Below, piece after piece: positions 22,146 to 33,018 of a stretch of DNA of 64,000 nt. A model generated the notes under the pieces. The model did no database searches and was not told the DNA's origin. It saw only the letters and a program-made list of their open reading frames with translations. This DNA comes from Thinopyrum elongatum (taxonomy: Eukaryota; Streptophyta; Magnoliopsida; Poales; Poaceae): assembly GCA_011799875.1 (NCBI GenBank), contig CM022302.1:379252175-379316174 (forward strand). Reading direction: 5' to 3'. How positions within the stretch are numbered: position 1 is the stretch's first letter; each line of letters starts with the position of its first letter. A program made the position numbers and the translations under genes.

Positions 22146-23640
22146 CTATCCGCTGGAAGCAGCTTGATCACGGCGACTCGGCATCTTGTCAATGAAAAGG
22201 AAGAGCCCTCCTGTGCCTTGGTAGAGCATGAGTAGAACAGTGTCTCCAATTTTCCAATATGGATGCATTGCCACGACAAGCAAGAACTTGTTAATTTGAA
22301 TGGTTCCATTTCTGCGGGAAATGCAGTACCTTGCAATCACTTTGGAGTTATTAGCAGGCACAAGTGTAATTCGACCACGCCGGGAAATCGATCCAGGAAC
22401 TGCAACAGCGGGCAATTTCTGTTGAAATGTAGAATAAAAACCAATTGTAAGATATCATTGAAGATATATATAGTTTATGAGCATCAACATAAAAATAAGA
22501 CTTTGTACCAGCGTTTTGTGCACACAATTGGTCTTGTTCAATGTGTGCACCATAGGTATAATTAATCCCATCCAAAATCCAGCGTTCATACGCTATGCTA
22601 CCTCTGTCAGATTATCAACAAAGTTTATGACATGCTTCAAGTCCTTCCAGTGAAATTTGGTACGCTTAGTAACATACAGATCGTTCACTATGCATCCAAC
22701 ACATCCTGCTTAAAAGGTGGAAAGGTATTATTTATTCAGAACATGGCAGAAGAATATATAGTGCGCATAAATTGGTAAATAGAATTTGTTACTGCCTAGG
22801 AACGGAGTCAGAAAATGAAATCACAATTGGTTGCTTAAATAGTGATCAATTAGTCAGAACAAATACCCCGATTTTGCTAAGTAATATGCCAGCATGGAGA
22901 AAGTTGAAAGGACACTAACCTCGATCAGACTTTGATCGGCTGATGACGTTGGGGAAGTAAACATCCATGTTAATTAGACCAGGCTATGGTGCACGCACTA
23001 GAATTTTATTGCCAGCTTTTAGTTCATAACACTTAGACATTTTTCTCCAAAGGTCCGCATCAAAATAGGAGTGGCCATCTTTATCAAGTTTTACGCTAAC
23101 CGTCATTGTAAATCCATGTTGCGTTGTCAATATGACATCAATGGAGTCATCAACAAAGTAAAGCCCAAGATTTCCTTCTACTCCTGTTCTTGCAAAGCAA
23201 GGGATGTACTGCTTGAAATGAAAATTAAGATCGTAAATTAGATATATTGAAATAACAGAGCAAGATGCAAATATGGGAGTAACTGATATAACAGATCAAT
23301 ATATAGATGAAAGCAAAGTACAAAGTTATATAATTAAAAATATATAATGTAACAAAGATTTGATGCAAATATGAGAGTAACTGAATGAACTATACATCAT
23401 ATATTTGCCTAATATGGGGGGGGGGGAATCGGCTTTGACATCTAGGCTGCATGTGGCACCGTACCTTTTATCCAAATGTAGCAACAGACGGTATATGTTC
23501 ACAAATTTAGGCCATGCCGACCGTGGTAGGTTGAGATTGAACATACCGAGCGCTCCCTGAAGTCATCCGGAATGGTGAGATAGAACTTCGTTTCTGACTG
23601 GCCGCGACCACACTTGCCCGATTTGTGCTCGCACTGTGGA
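22146..23640 (-). pseudogene. B3-like multi-exon gene carried by CACTA 1 (antisense cargo)
   Basis: At least four exon-like blocks share splice-compatible ends: about 23560-23640 (CPQCEHKSGKCGRG, FYLTIPDDFRERS), about 22923-23210 (SIDVILTTQHGFTMTVSV, YFDADLWRKMSKCYELKAG), about 22603-22708 (KFHWKDLKHVINFVDN), and 22146-22418 (RGRITLVPANNSK, HPYWKIGDTVLLMLYQG, GGLFLFIDKMP). The first and last blocks have the strand pattern of plant B3-type pseudobarrel domains, a DNA-binding fold. The second block contains one in-frame TAG after ILVRAP. The start codon was not found. It lies at the end of the element that in CACTA 2 carries the GRF gene, also antisense. The fold is inferred by eye. It may be a captured host gene or a gene long resident in this family. 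Confidence 0.45.
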
Positions 23641-24095
23641 CACATGAATGAAAACCCTCAAATCAGCTAGAAGAAAAATGAATCCACGGCGATTTCTGCC
23701 GGTTGATTAACAGCGACGGGCGGACTGCGATAAGAGATGAGTGAATATTTCGCTAACTTGATTACCTTCTCCATGAAAAAAATCCCCGGCCCAATCCCGC
23801 AGAAAATCCCAATCGACCAGAGTCTAGAATGTCGGTGCAGATAGGCGGCGAAAAGCGGTAGGGGCAAAATCCCGTGCCGTTTGGAGCGCGACCTCCGCCC
23901 ACCGACGACAGCCGTCGAGCTTAGGGTGGCCACCGCGATAGAAGTTGATGAGGTGCAGAGTTGCGGAGGAGTCCGCGGCGAGTGGGTGGGGACGAAGTGG
24001 GTGAGGGTTTTCTTTTTTCCTTTTGCTTGTGTGGGTGAACACACACGGTTCATAGAGGCGACGGAGATGAATCATGTGCGATAGTAAATCACCGA
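23641..24095. other. Region between B3-like gene and tandem array in CACTA 1
   Basis: A GC-richer stretch, probably the 5' end or promoter of the minus-strand gene. The open frames here have no recognisable domain. A run of nine or ten G at about 23417-23426 lies nearby in the gene's intron. Confidence 0.35.
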
Positions 24096-24099
24096 GATT

Positions 24100-26260
24100 G
24101 AAGGGGAATCCAAATTTCCTTTGTCCTTTGTCCATGAGTTTTTTTCTACGATGAACATAAACCCTGCAAATCAGCGTGTTCAAATTTGGCACTTTTCCGG
24201 GTTCATTTACAATATTTAGGGGATTATGTGCATTATCTAGGCATTAATGCACATAATTCAAATTCAAACAATCGGTGCATGAAAAGGTGCACGAGAACGG
24301 TCTGGAAAACCATGATCGTGCTATTTAGTAAATTCTCATGCCTTTTACAAGGAATGGGCAGATATTTCACAGAAATGTGTGGCAATAGTCAACCACAAAC
24401 ACGTCGTTTATTGGTTTTTCAACTGTAGAAAAATGAAATACATGCTTGAAAAACATGACGGCTAGCATGGTGCCATGGTATGGCCTCACCATGCCCTCGT
24501 ACAAATTTGGGAAGGTTTGGCATATGTCGTCGTCCACACCATTCATAAATCGAACCATCACCGAGGAATTTTCATGGTTTCAAGGGGGAAATCAGCAAGA
24601 TTGAAGGGGCCGGGAATCCAAATTTCCTTCCTAGCTTGTCATTCAGTTTTTTCTACAATCAACATACCCCCTCAAATGCAACGTGTTCAAATTTGGCATT
24701 TTTCTGGGCTCATTTACCATATTTAGGGGATTATGTGCATTTTATAGGCATTAATCCACATAATTCAAATTCGAACAATCGGTGCATGAAAAGGTGCACA
24801 AGAACGGTCTGGAAAAACCATACTTGTGGTATTTAGTAAATTCTCATGCCTTTTACAAGGAATGGGCAGAGATTTCAAGGGAATGCGTGGCAATAGTCAA
24901 CCACAAACACGTCATTTACTGGGTTATCAACTATAGAAAATGAAATAGGTGCTTGAAAAACATGACGCCTGGCATGGTGCCATGGTATGGCCTCACCGTG
25001 CCCTGCTAAAAAGCTGAGAAAGTTTGATTTATGTCGCCATGCACGCCCTTCATAAATCGAACCATCACCGAGGAAGTTCCATGCTTTCCAGAGGGAAATC
25101 ACCAAGATTGAAGGGGAATCCAAATTTCCGTCCTAGTTTGTCATTCAGTTTTTTTTTCAACAATCAACATACCCCCTCCAATGCAACGTGTTCAAATTTG
25201 ACATTTTTCCGGGCTCATTTACCATATTTAGGGGATTATGTGCATTTTCTAGGCATTAATGCACATAATTCAAATTTGAACAATCGGTGCATGAAAAGGT
25301 GCACAAGAACGGTCTGGAAAACCATGCTCATGCTATTTAGTAAATTCTCATGCCTTTTACAAGGAATGGGCAGAGATTTCAAGGAAATGTGTGGCAATAG
25401 TCAACCACAAACGCGTCGTTTAATGGGTTAACAACTATACAAAAATAAAATACATGCTTGGAAAACATGACGCCTGGCGTGGTGCCATGGTATGGCCTCA
25501 CCGTGCCCTGGTAAAAATTTGAGAATGTTTGCCTTATGTCATCATGCACGCCTTTCATAAATCAAACCATCACCGAGGAAGTTTCATGGTTTCGAGGGGG
25601 AAATCAGCAAGATTGAAGGGGGATCCAAATTTCCTTTGTCCTTTGTCCATGAGTTTTTTTCTACGATGAACACACACCCTGCAAATCACCGTGTTCAAAT
25701 TTGGCACTTTTCTGGGTTCATTTACCATATTTAGGGGATTATGTGCATTTTCTAGGCATTAATGCACATAATTCAAGTTCAAACAATCGGTGCATGAAAG
25801 GGTGCACAAGAACGGCCTGGAAAACCATGCTCATGCCATTTAGTAAATTCTCATGCCTTTTACAAGGAATGGGCATATTTCGATGAAATGTGTGGCAATA
25901 GTCAACCACAAACATTTGTTTATTGGGTTTTCAACTATAGAAAAAATGAAATAAATGCTTGAAAAACATGACGCCTGGCATGGTGCCATGGTATGGCCTC
26001 ACCATGCCCTGGTAAAAATTTGAGAAGGTTTGGCTTATGTCGTCATGCACGCCCTTCATAAATCGAACCATCACCGAGGAAGTTCCATGCTTTCGAGTGG
26101 GAAATCACCAAGATTGAAGGAGAATCCAAATTTTCTTCGTTCTTTGCCCTGGAGTTTTTTTCTACAATGAACATACACCCTGCAAATTATCGTGTTCAAA
26201 TTTGGCATTTTTTTCGGGCTCATTTACCATATTTAGGGGATTATGTGCATTTTCTAGGCA
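24100..26260. repeat. Tandem array, ~505-bp unit, a little over four copies
   Basis: The landmark GGGGATTATGTGCAT occurs at 24219, 24726, 25231, 25734 and 26236, giving spacings of 507, 505, 503 and 502 bp. Each unit also contains CAATCGGTGCATGAAA, CATGGTGCCATGGTATGG and AATCCAAATTTCC. Short ORFs in the array repeat with the unit and are not genes. The array lies in the middle of CACTA 1. CACTA 2 has a different but similarly placed array at about 40465-44060. Confidence 0.9.
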
Positions 26261-26582
26261 TTTAGTGCATATAAAACCAATCCAGCTACAGCTGCACGAG
26301 TGTGATGTGAGGGACGTGGATTGCCATTCGATCGCGGCGCATCCTACGGTGCACACGCGTGATCCGCGTGGCTGGGGTTCCGGCCAATCATAACGCAACA
26401 CACAACAAGCTCAGAGCACACTGTTTCTGGAGGCGACGGAGATGAACCGTGTGCGATAATGAACGAGCAAAATTGTAAGGGAAGCCAAATTTCCTTCGTC
26501 GTTTGTCGTTGAGCTCTTAAAAACCACCGCACTGTACGGCTGGCCGGCCATTCCATCCCAGAGCTCTCTCCAAGCGTCGTTT

Positions 26583-26975
26583 ATGGCATCGCGGCACACA
26601 GTAACTGGTAAGGAAGCCATGGCATCCCGCCACGTCGCGTTCCTCGCTGCCCGCGACCGCACACATGGTAAGGAAGCGATGGCATCTCGTCGCGCCAAGT
26701 TCATCGCCGCCGGCGGCCACACAGTTACGTGGGCGAACTTTGAGGCTGCCATCGCCAAATGGGCGGTGGATCTAGAGGCGGCCAAAGCCGCACAGAAGGA
26801 GCGAAAAAGGTAGAAAGTAGTAAAGAAAAGAGAGTCCCGCCGCCGCAAGAAAGAAGAGGCCGCACGCCGTGCTAAGGAGAGCTTGGCGGAGATCGAAGCA
26901 CGGTGGGTTGCCGCCTACAAGGCCGGGAAGGAGAATGCCGGCGTCTGGCCAGCATGCCCCGATGGCAGCATGTGA
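26583..26975 (+). pseudogene. Small basic coiled-coil-like ORF in CACTA 1 with internal TAG
   Basis: 131 codons from ATG 26583 to TGA 26973-26975, with one in-frame TAG at 26811-26813. The N-terminus has two copies of GKEAMASR. The rest is Ala/Lys/Arg/Glu-rich and helix-prone (FEAAIAKWAVDLEAAKAAQKE, then KKRESRRRKKEEAARRAK after the TAG), ending in WPACPDGSM. Upstream at about 26370-26400 is a CCAAT-box-like GGCCAATCAT. No family recognised. It could be a nuclear basic protein or a fragment of a larger host gene. The codon pattern is GC-rich, unlike the AT-rich array beside it. Confidence 0.4.
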
Positions 26976-27981
26976 GAAGTAGTTAGTGCGTGTGTCGCCC
27001 GTAAGTTTGTATAATTAATTACGAGCATCTACCAGTACTACATACGTACTAGTCTTAGAGCAAATTATCAGTAGTACTTTAAGTTGGTACTTTCTATTAT
27101 TAACGTACAATGTCGGTAAGCGCATCCTTTGAGGGCTTTGAGCGTTGATTAGCATGTGTTCACTGAAGTTTTGTAGCCGCATCCCGGCCCCAAATACTAC
27201 CAAAACGTTCGCCCGCAGCCACCGGAGGAGACTAGAGCTGGCCGCAGCTGGTTTTTAGTCCCACCTCGCCGCGCGAGTTGGCCGCACACCGGCTTAAATT
27301 GCAGCGCCGGCGGATGGCAGCAAGCTTCTCTCTTGTTGCATAGGATCAAATCTGGCTACGCGAGCGAGGCAGGTTGACACTTGATTGCATTTCATAAACC
27401 GATGATTGCTCATCGGGTGTTACCTTGCCTCGTTCATGTACATTGAATAATCCTGATACAATGAAAGAGAATTTTGAAATTAGGTGCAGTTGGAGATGCT
27501 GATAGATATAAGAATTATTAGAAGATCACAAAACACACAGTTTCTATGGCGTACCCATGTGCGTTTTTTTGTGTTAATGATCCATAAGTCAGTTACATGT
27601 GCGATGTTTCCTAATAAACCAGGCGTACCATTGACGGAAAAAATCAACTACACATGTACTTTTTTTGGAGACGGGATCTGCCAATTTTCTCTTTTCTCGC
27701 ACACGAGTATTTTACGCGCTTCGTCTGCGTTGTGTGTTTCCCCCACCCAAGTTTCAAGTTTCGCAGCGAAATTTTCATTAGGCGCGCGATTTCAGAATTT
27801 ATTCCTCCCACCACATCCCCACCCATCAAATTTCCTCAGTATCTCCCCCTCCCCCCTCCCCCTACCGGCAGCTCAAACCGCCGCCGCCGCCGCAACCACA
27901 GCTTCAACCACATCTACGTTCTGCTCGGATCCAGTCAGGTAACCCACCGATCTCTATCACGGCCCCGGCCTGATTGCTTAA
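26976..27981. other. Spacer and promoter region in CACTA 1
   Basis: No supported gene. The last 200 bp are C-rich with a GCC run (CCGCCGCCGCCGC at about 27881-27893) and a possible leader-intron donor (CAG/GTAACC at about 27939). It therefore probably holds the 5' leader of the plus-strand gene starting at 27982. Confidence 0.4.
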
Positions 27982-30768
27982 ATGGCGCCTGCGAAACATC
28001 CTCATGCCTCCAAATCCCCACCGCCCCTACCTCCAAAGCATCGCCGCGCAAGCCCAACCACATATCACGTGGAGGTCGAGGTGCTGATGGCGGTCCATGG
28101 CGCGATGGCCGCTGTGCGTGTTGACCCGGAGGAACACCTCGCCTCCACCGCCGCCAACTTGGTGCAGGCTCTGGCCCAGATGAAGTGCCCCAGCGACTAC
28201 CCCCCAGGACTTAACAGGTATGATCTGACCAGCTCAATCTTACCAATACCACTTGCAATGGCTATGTTTTGTACGGTTGATGTATTAAGCATGTTCGTGC
28301 CTTGTTTATTTTAGTACTGCACACTATGTGATGTTCAAGTATTAACTGTCCAGCTCAATTTCACCAATACCAGCAACAAACTTACAATACATGACTCGGG
28401 ATATCACTAGAGATGCTGCCCATTTGCTATTTTTGGTGGATGCTAACCCTGTTGTACTTAACATGCCTGTCCATGTACTTACGCAGGGTCATAACGGCCG
28501 ATGCTGTTGTTTGCCATCGAGGTTAGCTGCATCCCATGTCTTACAGTATTTCACATCATTTGTGCAATTGCAATTTAACTTCTAACATTTACTGGTTGCC
28601 TATAGGTACACATGTCAGTGGCACTGATCCACGCTTCGACCAGGAGGAACAGCTCGCCTTTGCCGCCGCTGACTTTGGGCGGGCTCTAGCCAAGATGAAG
28701 TGCCCCAGCAACTACCTCTCAGGACTTACCAAGTATGTACTCACTAGTTCAATCTTACCAATACCAGTTGCAATTAATGGCTATGTTTTGTACGGTCGAT
28801 GTATTAAGCATGTTGTAGTAAACATGCCTAACACATTTTAGCTATTTTCCCTATCTTTTTATAGACAACTGGGCCATTCTCTGCTCTGGCAGCACCTGCC
28901 TTGTGATGTTTAACTCTGCCAATTGCATTTTTATCAGTACCGGTTTCAATGGCTATTAAGCCTGTTGCAATTAACAGTTGTATCTATTTTTAAACAGTTG
29001 TATTTCAATGGCTACAAACTTACAAAACATGACTTAGGATGCTGTTAAGCCTGTTGCAATTAACAGTTGTATCCATTTTTTAATCTGTCCCTTTGCTACC
29101 GTGCTACTCTCCGCAATGAAGATATACTAGAGATGCTGCCCATTTGCTATTTTTTGTGGATGCTAACCCTGTTGTACTTAACATGCCTTTCCATGTACTT
29201 ACGTAGGGCCATAACGGGCGATGTTGTTGTTTACCGTCGAGGTTAGCTGCATCCCATGTCTTACAGTATTTTACATCATTTGTGCAATTGCAGTTTGGCT
29301 TCTAACATTTACTTGCTTCTTGTAGGTACACATGTCGGCGGCACTGATCCACGCTTCGACCCGGAGGAAGAGCTCGCCTCCACCACCGCTGACTTTGGGC
29401 GGGCTCTGGCCAAGATGAAGTGCCCCAACAACTACCTCTCAGGACTTACCAAGTATGAACTCACCAGTTCAATCTTACCAATACCAGTTGCAATTAATGG
29501 CTATGTTTTGTACGGTCGATGTATTAAGCATGTTGTAGTAAACATGCCTAACACGTTTTAGCTATTTTCCTTAACTTTTTATAGACAACTGGGCCATTCT
29601 CTGCTCTGGCAGCACCTGCCTTGTGATGTTTAACTCTGCCAATTGCATTTTTATCAGTACCGGTTTCAATGGCTATTAAGCCTGTTGCAATTAACAGCTG
29701 TATCCATTTTTAAACAGTTGTATTTCAATGGCTATAAACTTACAAAACATGACTTAGGATGCTGTTATGCCTGTTGCAATTAACAGTTGTATCCATTTTT
29801 TAATCCATCCCTTTGCTACCGTGCTACTCTTTCGCAATGAAGATATCACTACAAATGCTGTCGTTTTATTACCATTTGCTATTTTTGGTGGATGTTAACC
29901 CTGTTGTAGTTAACATTGGCTTTCCATGTACTTAAACAGGGCTACAATGGGCGATGCTGTTGTTTGCCGTCGAGGTTAGCTGCATCCCATGTCTTATACA
30001 CCATCTATTCCTAAATATAAGTATTTTTAGAGATTCCAATATAGACTACATAAGGAGCAAAATGAGTGAATCTAGATTCTAATCTAAACTATATCTATAA
30101 TTCTATATACATCCATATGTAGTTCATACTGAAATCTCTAAAAATACTTGTACTTAGGAACATAGGTAGTTGTATTTTACATCATTTGTGCAATCTCAGT
30201 TTAGCTTCTAACATTTACTGGTTGCTTGTAGGTACATATATGAGCGGTATTGATCCACGCTTCAATCCCTTTTGCGTATAGGGCAATGAGATATTCATGA
30301 ACAAGCGTCAAGTGAGGAAACTAAGAAAGATTGTTAGGCCAAAGAAATGGGTGATGGGAATTGAGCTCTTTATTTACACTTTCTCCAAGACAACAGTGAA
30401 CTTTAGGATGGTAAGTAATGTGTTGCCTTTTCCCCTTGCCCACAACAAGTTACTCTATTAGACCTCAGTATCAGATATTTTTCTCTTTTCAGTGGTTTCC
30501 GAAGCTATTTACTGATGATTACCTTGCAAACTACATGACCGGAGTGGAGGCAACTAAGGTTAAAGTATATAATTCATGCTACCATGATAATGCTCTAGAA
30601 GTCTTCCTGAAGGCGGTGAAGGATGGGCGGGCGATCGTCACAAGGGGTTGGACAAAAGTTGTTCGTGCCTATGGCATGCAGGAAGGCACATTATGGGCAT
30701 TCCGCTTCTTCAACACCATCGGCAGTCAAAATGATTTACACTTGTCTCTTCACCTTTACCGCCTCTAA
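27982..30768 (+). pseudogene. B3-like gene with tandemly duplicated exons in CACTA 1
   Basis: The first exon is 27982-28217 (MAPAKHPH..., with QALAQMKCPSDYPPGL). Related exon modules follow at about 28606-28732 and 29326-29452 (TDPRFD.EE.LA...FGRALAKMKCP.NYLSGLTK), 720 bp apart. A degenerate third is near 30232-30280. The final two exons are 30282-30410 (GNEIFMNKRQVRKL... to NFRM, donor GTAAGT) and 30493-30768 (WFPKLFTDDYLANYM, RAIVTRGWTKVVRAYG, GTLWAFRFF, LHLSLHLYRL). The last part resembles a plant B3 domain, a DNA-binding fold. Splice phases of the repeated modules do not all fit, so the gene may be broken or have variable splicing. Fold call by eye. Confidence 0.5.
29999..30168. mobile_element. 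Stowaway-type MITE in the CACTA 1 gene
   Basis: About 170 bp with inverted ends: TCCTAAATATAAGTATTTTT on the left and AAAAATACTTGTACTTAGGA on the right. It interrupts a block that is uninterrupted in the two preceding gene repeats (spacing 906 instead of 720 bp). It resembles the Tc1/mariner-derived Stowaway MITEs common in Triticeae. The TA target duplication is not cleanly preserved. Confidence 0.75.
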
Positions 30769-30959
30769 ATATTGTGGTTCATCATAGTTAATTGTTGTCT
30801 AATCCTGTAATTACTGAACATATTGTACTGACAATTTTATTTATGGATTCGTTGCTGAACCATTGTGCTGAGAATTTGAATTCCATGTTTCATATTTCAA
30901 AATTTCCAATTCGAATAATAAATTACAGGGAAAAAAATTATACAGGAGCGAATAAAATA

Positions 30960-31534
30960 ATGTGCACATGGTTAGAAAGAAAACAGCGTGTGCGATGAAA
31001 AATAGAGAACAGACGGTTCTTTGACGTGAAACATTTGCGATGCCCGACGGACGCACACACGGTTTCGTCTCATATGCATGTGCGATTCATGGTAATACGG
31101 CAAACGTTTCAAACCAGTGTGCGTGTGTGATAGGAATACCAATCACACATAGTTATGAAAATGGACACGTTGGCGTTAGTACAGGCACCACAAACATTTT
31201 ACATTCTTGAACCATGTGTGATAACGTACCTATCACAAACATATCGGTAGATTAAATGTTGATGTCCACCTTTTTTCACACGACTATAGCAGCATAATCG
31301 TTTGGGATGTCTCTCTGATCAGAAACGTAACATCAAGATGTAACGTGTGGGACTGGGGCGGCTTCTCATACGTTTATTCTATGGCGATCGTCAGTAGCCG
31401 CTCGCCTATCCCCGACGGTTTCTGGGTCGTGTGGGAAGGACCTCCCTATCGCAGTCACTCACTAGGTGACGGTTACAAATGCCGTCACGGAAAGGGGTTA
31501 AAAACCGTTTGTATAGCACCTTACGGTACCAGTG
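30960..31534. repeat. CACTA 1 right subterminal repeats
   Basis: Repeats of GTGTGCGATG and ACGGTT words. The terminal 175 bp match, inverted, the left end of CACTA 2 (GTGCTATACAAA, GGTTTTTAACCCCTTTCC). Confidence 0.75.
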
Positions 31535-31537
31535 AAC

Positions 31538-32516
31538 GCCTTAAGTAAGATGACATGATGTAGAGGGATAAACTCAAGCAATATGATGAAAACCCCATCT
31601 TTTTACCCTTGATGGCAACAATATAATACGTGCCTCACTACCCCTACTTTGTCACTGGGTGAGGACACCACAAGATTGAACCCAAAACTAAGCACCTCTC
31701 CCATTGCAAGAAGAACCAATCTAGTTGGCCAAACCAAACCAATAATTCGAAGAGAAATACAAAGATATCAAATCATGCATATAAGAATTTAGAGAAGATT
31801 CAAATAATATTCATAGATAATTTGATCATAAATCCACAATTCATCGGATCTCGACAAACACACCGCGAAAGAATATTACATCGGATAGATCTCCAAGAAC
31901 ATCGAGGAGAACATGGTATTGAGAATCAAAGAGAGAGAAGAAGCCATCTAGCTACTAGCTATGGACCCGTAGGTCTGTGGTAAACTACTCACGCTTCATC
32001 GGAAGGGCAATAGAGTTGATGTAGAAGCCCTCCGTGATTGAATCCCCCTTCGGCAGGATGCCGGAAAATGCCCCAAGATGGGATCTCACGGGTACAGAAG
32101 GTTACGACGGCGAAAAAGTATTTTGGTGGACGCTTCTGGTCGTTTGGGAATATTTCTGAATTTATAGGCCAAAGATTAGGGTTGGAGGACTCCTGTGGGG
32201 CCCACAAGCCAGGGGCGCCCCCCTAGGGTGCGCCCTGAGGGCTTGTGGAGCCCTCGGGACTCTTCTGCCTTCCTCTCCAAGTCCTACGTGTGTCTTCTGG
32301 TCCAAGAAAAATCATCGTAAAGTTTTATTCCGTTTGATATTCCTTTTCTGTAAAACTCAAAAACAAGGAAAAAATAGAAACTGGCACTGGGCTCTAGGTA
32401 AATAAGTTAGTCCCAAAATAATATAAAATAGCATATTAATGCATATAAAACATCCAAAACAGATAATATAATAGCATGGAACAATCAAAAATTATAGATA
32501 CGTTGGAGACGTATCA
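31538..32516 (-). repeat. Element C 5' LTR, second piece
   Basis: Continues from 21077 after removal of CACTA 1 and one aac copy. The full LTR is then about 1571 bp, against 1567 for the partner. It ends ...GAGACGTATCA, followed by TSD gctat. Confidence 0.9.
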
Positions 32517-32521
32517 GCTAT

Positions 32522-32693
32522 TTCAGCGCTAGTTCTGACACTTGAAAATAGATTTATCCATACTCATCCTACCTTGCAAAGATTGTTTTATGAGCTACCC
32601 GTTATAAAGGATCCGAAAGCTAAAAAGTTAGCTACCCTTGCTCTTATGAATGAATTTGATCACATAGTACGGGAAGCTAGGGAAATTTTTTGA
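32522..32693 (+). pseudogene. Element B ORF1, 3' piece
   Basis: In phase with 14991-15196 once element C and one TSD copy are left out. It contains THPTLQRLFYELPVIKDPKAK and ends at TGA 32691-32693. It closely matches the C-terminal half of C ORF1 (19905-20273). Confidence 0.7.
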
Positions 32694-32703
32694 TTTTTAT
32701 GGT

Positions 32704-33018
32704 ATGAACCGTGAAAAACCGGTAATAGATGAGATCCTTTACAATAGTGACTACGTGTTAAGACATTTGCTTGGAAATCATCAAAAAAATTATGAGAACC
32801 TTAAAAAGGAAATCCCTGTTTTGGTTGTGATCCAACAAATTTTTAATGATGTTAATCAACAATATTCTTGGATTGTAGCCGGGAATCAAAGGGGATATAA
32901 AGATGGACAACTTGATAATGCTAAAATTTCTATGGACAATGTGTTTCAAGTTATATTTGAGAAACCTCTTGACAAAAACACATCTATGGAAAATAAGAAG
33001 AAAGATGACAATACTTGA
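32704..33018 (+). CDS. Element B ORF2, small protein of unknown function
   Basis: 104 codons, MNREKPVIDEILYNSDY to KKDDNT, 10 bp after the ORF1 stop. Same length and order as in element C (19572-19886). It has the shared SWIVAGNQRGY and AKISMDNVFQVIFEKP segments. No known domain. The compact ORF1-ORF2 pair is the only coding content of this family, so the pair may supply a structural or RNA-binding role while pol is supplied by a partner element. That role is inference. Confidence 0.6.
   Translation: MNREKPVIDEILYNSDYVLRHLLGNHQKNYENLKKEIPVLVVIQQIFNDVNQQYSWIVAGNQRGYKDGQLDNAKISMDNVFQVIFEKPLDKNTSMENKKKDDNT

Larger units (their letters stand above)
21078..31534 (+). mobile_element. CACTA transposon 1 (10.5 kb, no transposase)
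   Basis: Ends are CACTACTGCAGGATGC on the left and, read inward, CACTGGTACCGTAAGG on the right, with 3-bp TSD aac (21075-21077 and 31535-31537). Both ends and their first few hundred bases match CACTA 2 in the opposite orientation. No TNP1 or TNP2 is present, so it is non-autonomous. Contents from left to right: subterminal repeats, a 70-bp duplication, a minus-strand B3-like gene, a 505-bp tandem array, a small basic ORF, a plus-strand B3-like gene, and subterminal repeats. It sits in the 5' LTR of element C. Confidence 0.9.
15197..32516 (-). mobile_element. Element C: pol-less LTR retrotransposon, carries CACTA 1
   Basis: Complete minus-strand element bounded by TSD gctat (15192-15196 and 32517-32521). 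Its 3' LTR is 15197-16763 and its internal region 16764-20485. Its 5' LTR is 20486-21077 continued at 31538-32516, split by CACTA 1. Without the CACTA it is about 6.9 kb. The interior has only two small ORFs (19905-20273 and 19572-19886) and about 2.8 kb of noncoding 3' sequence, so it needs enzymes in trans. It sits inside ORF1 of its relative B. Confidence 0.9.

Noticed and set aside
24100..26260. Possible CRISPR-like or gene-family array
   Set aside because: Units are 502-507 bp direct repeats without short repeat/spacer structure; a plant tandem repeat explains them.
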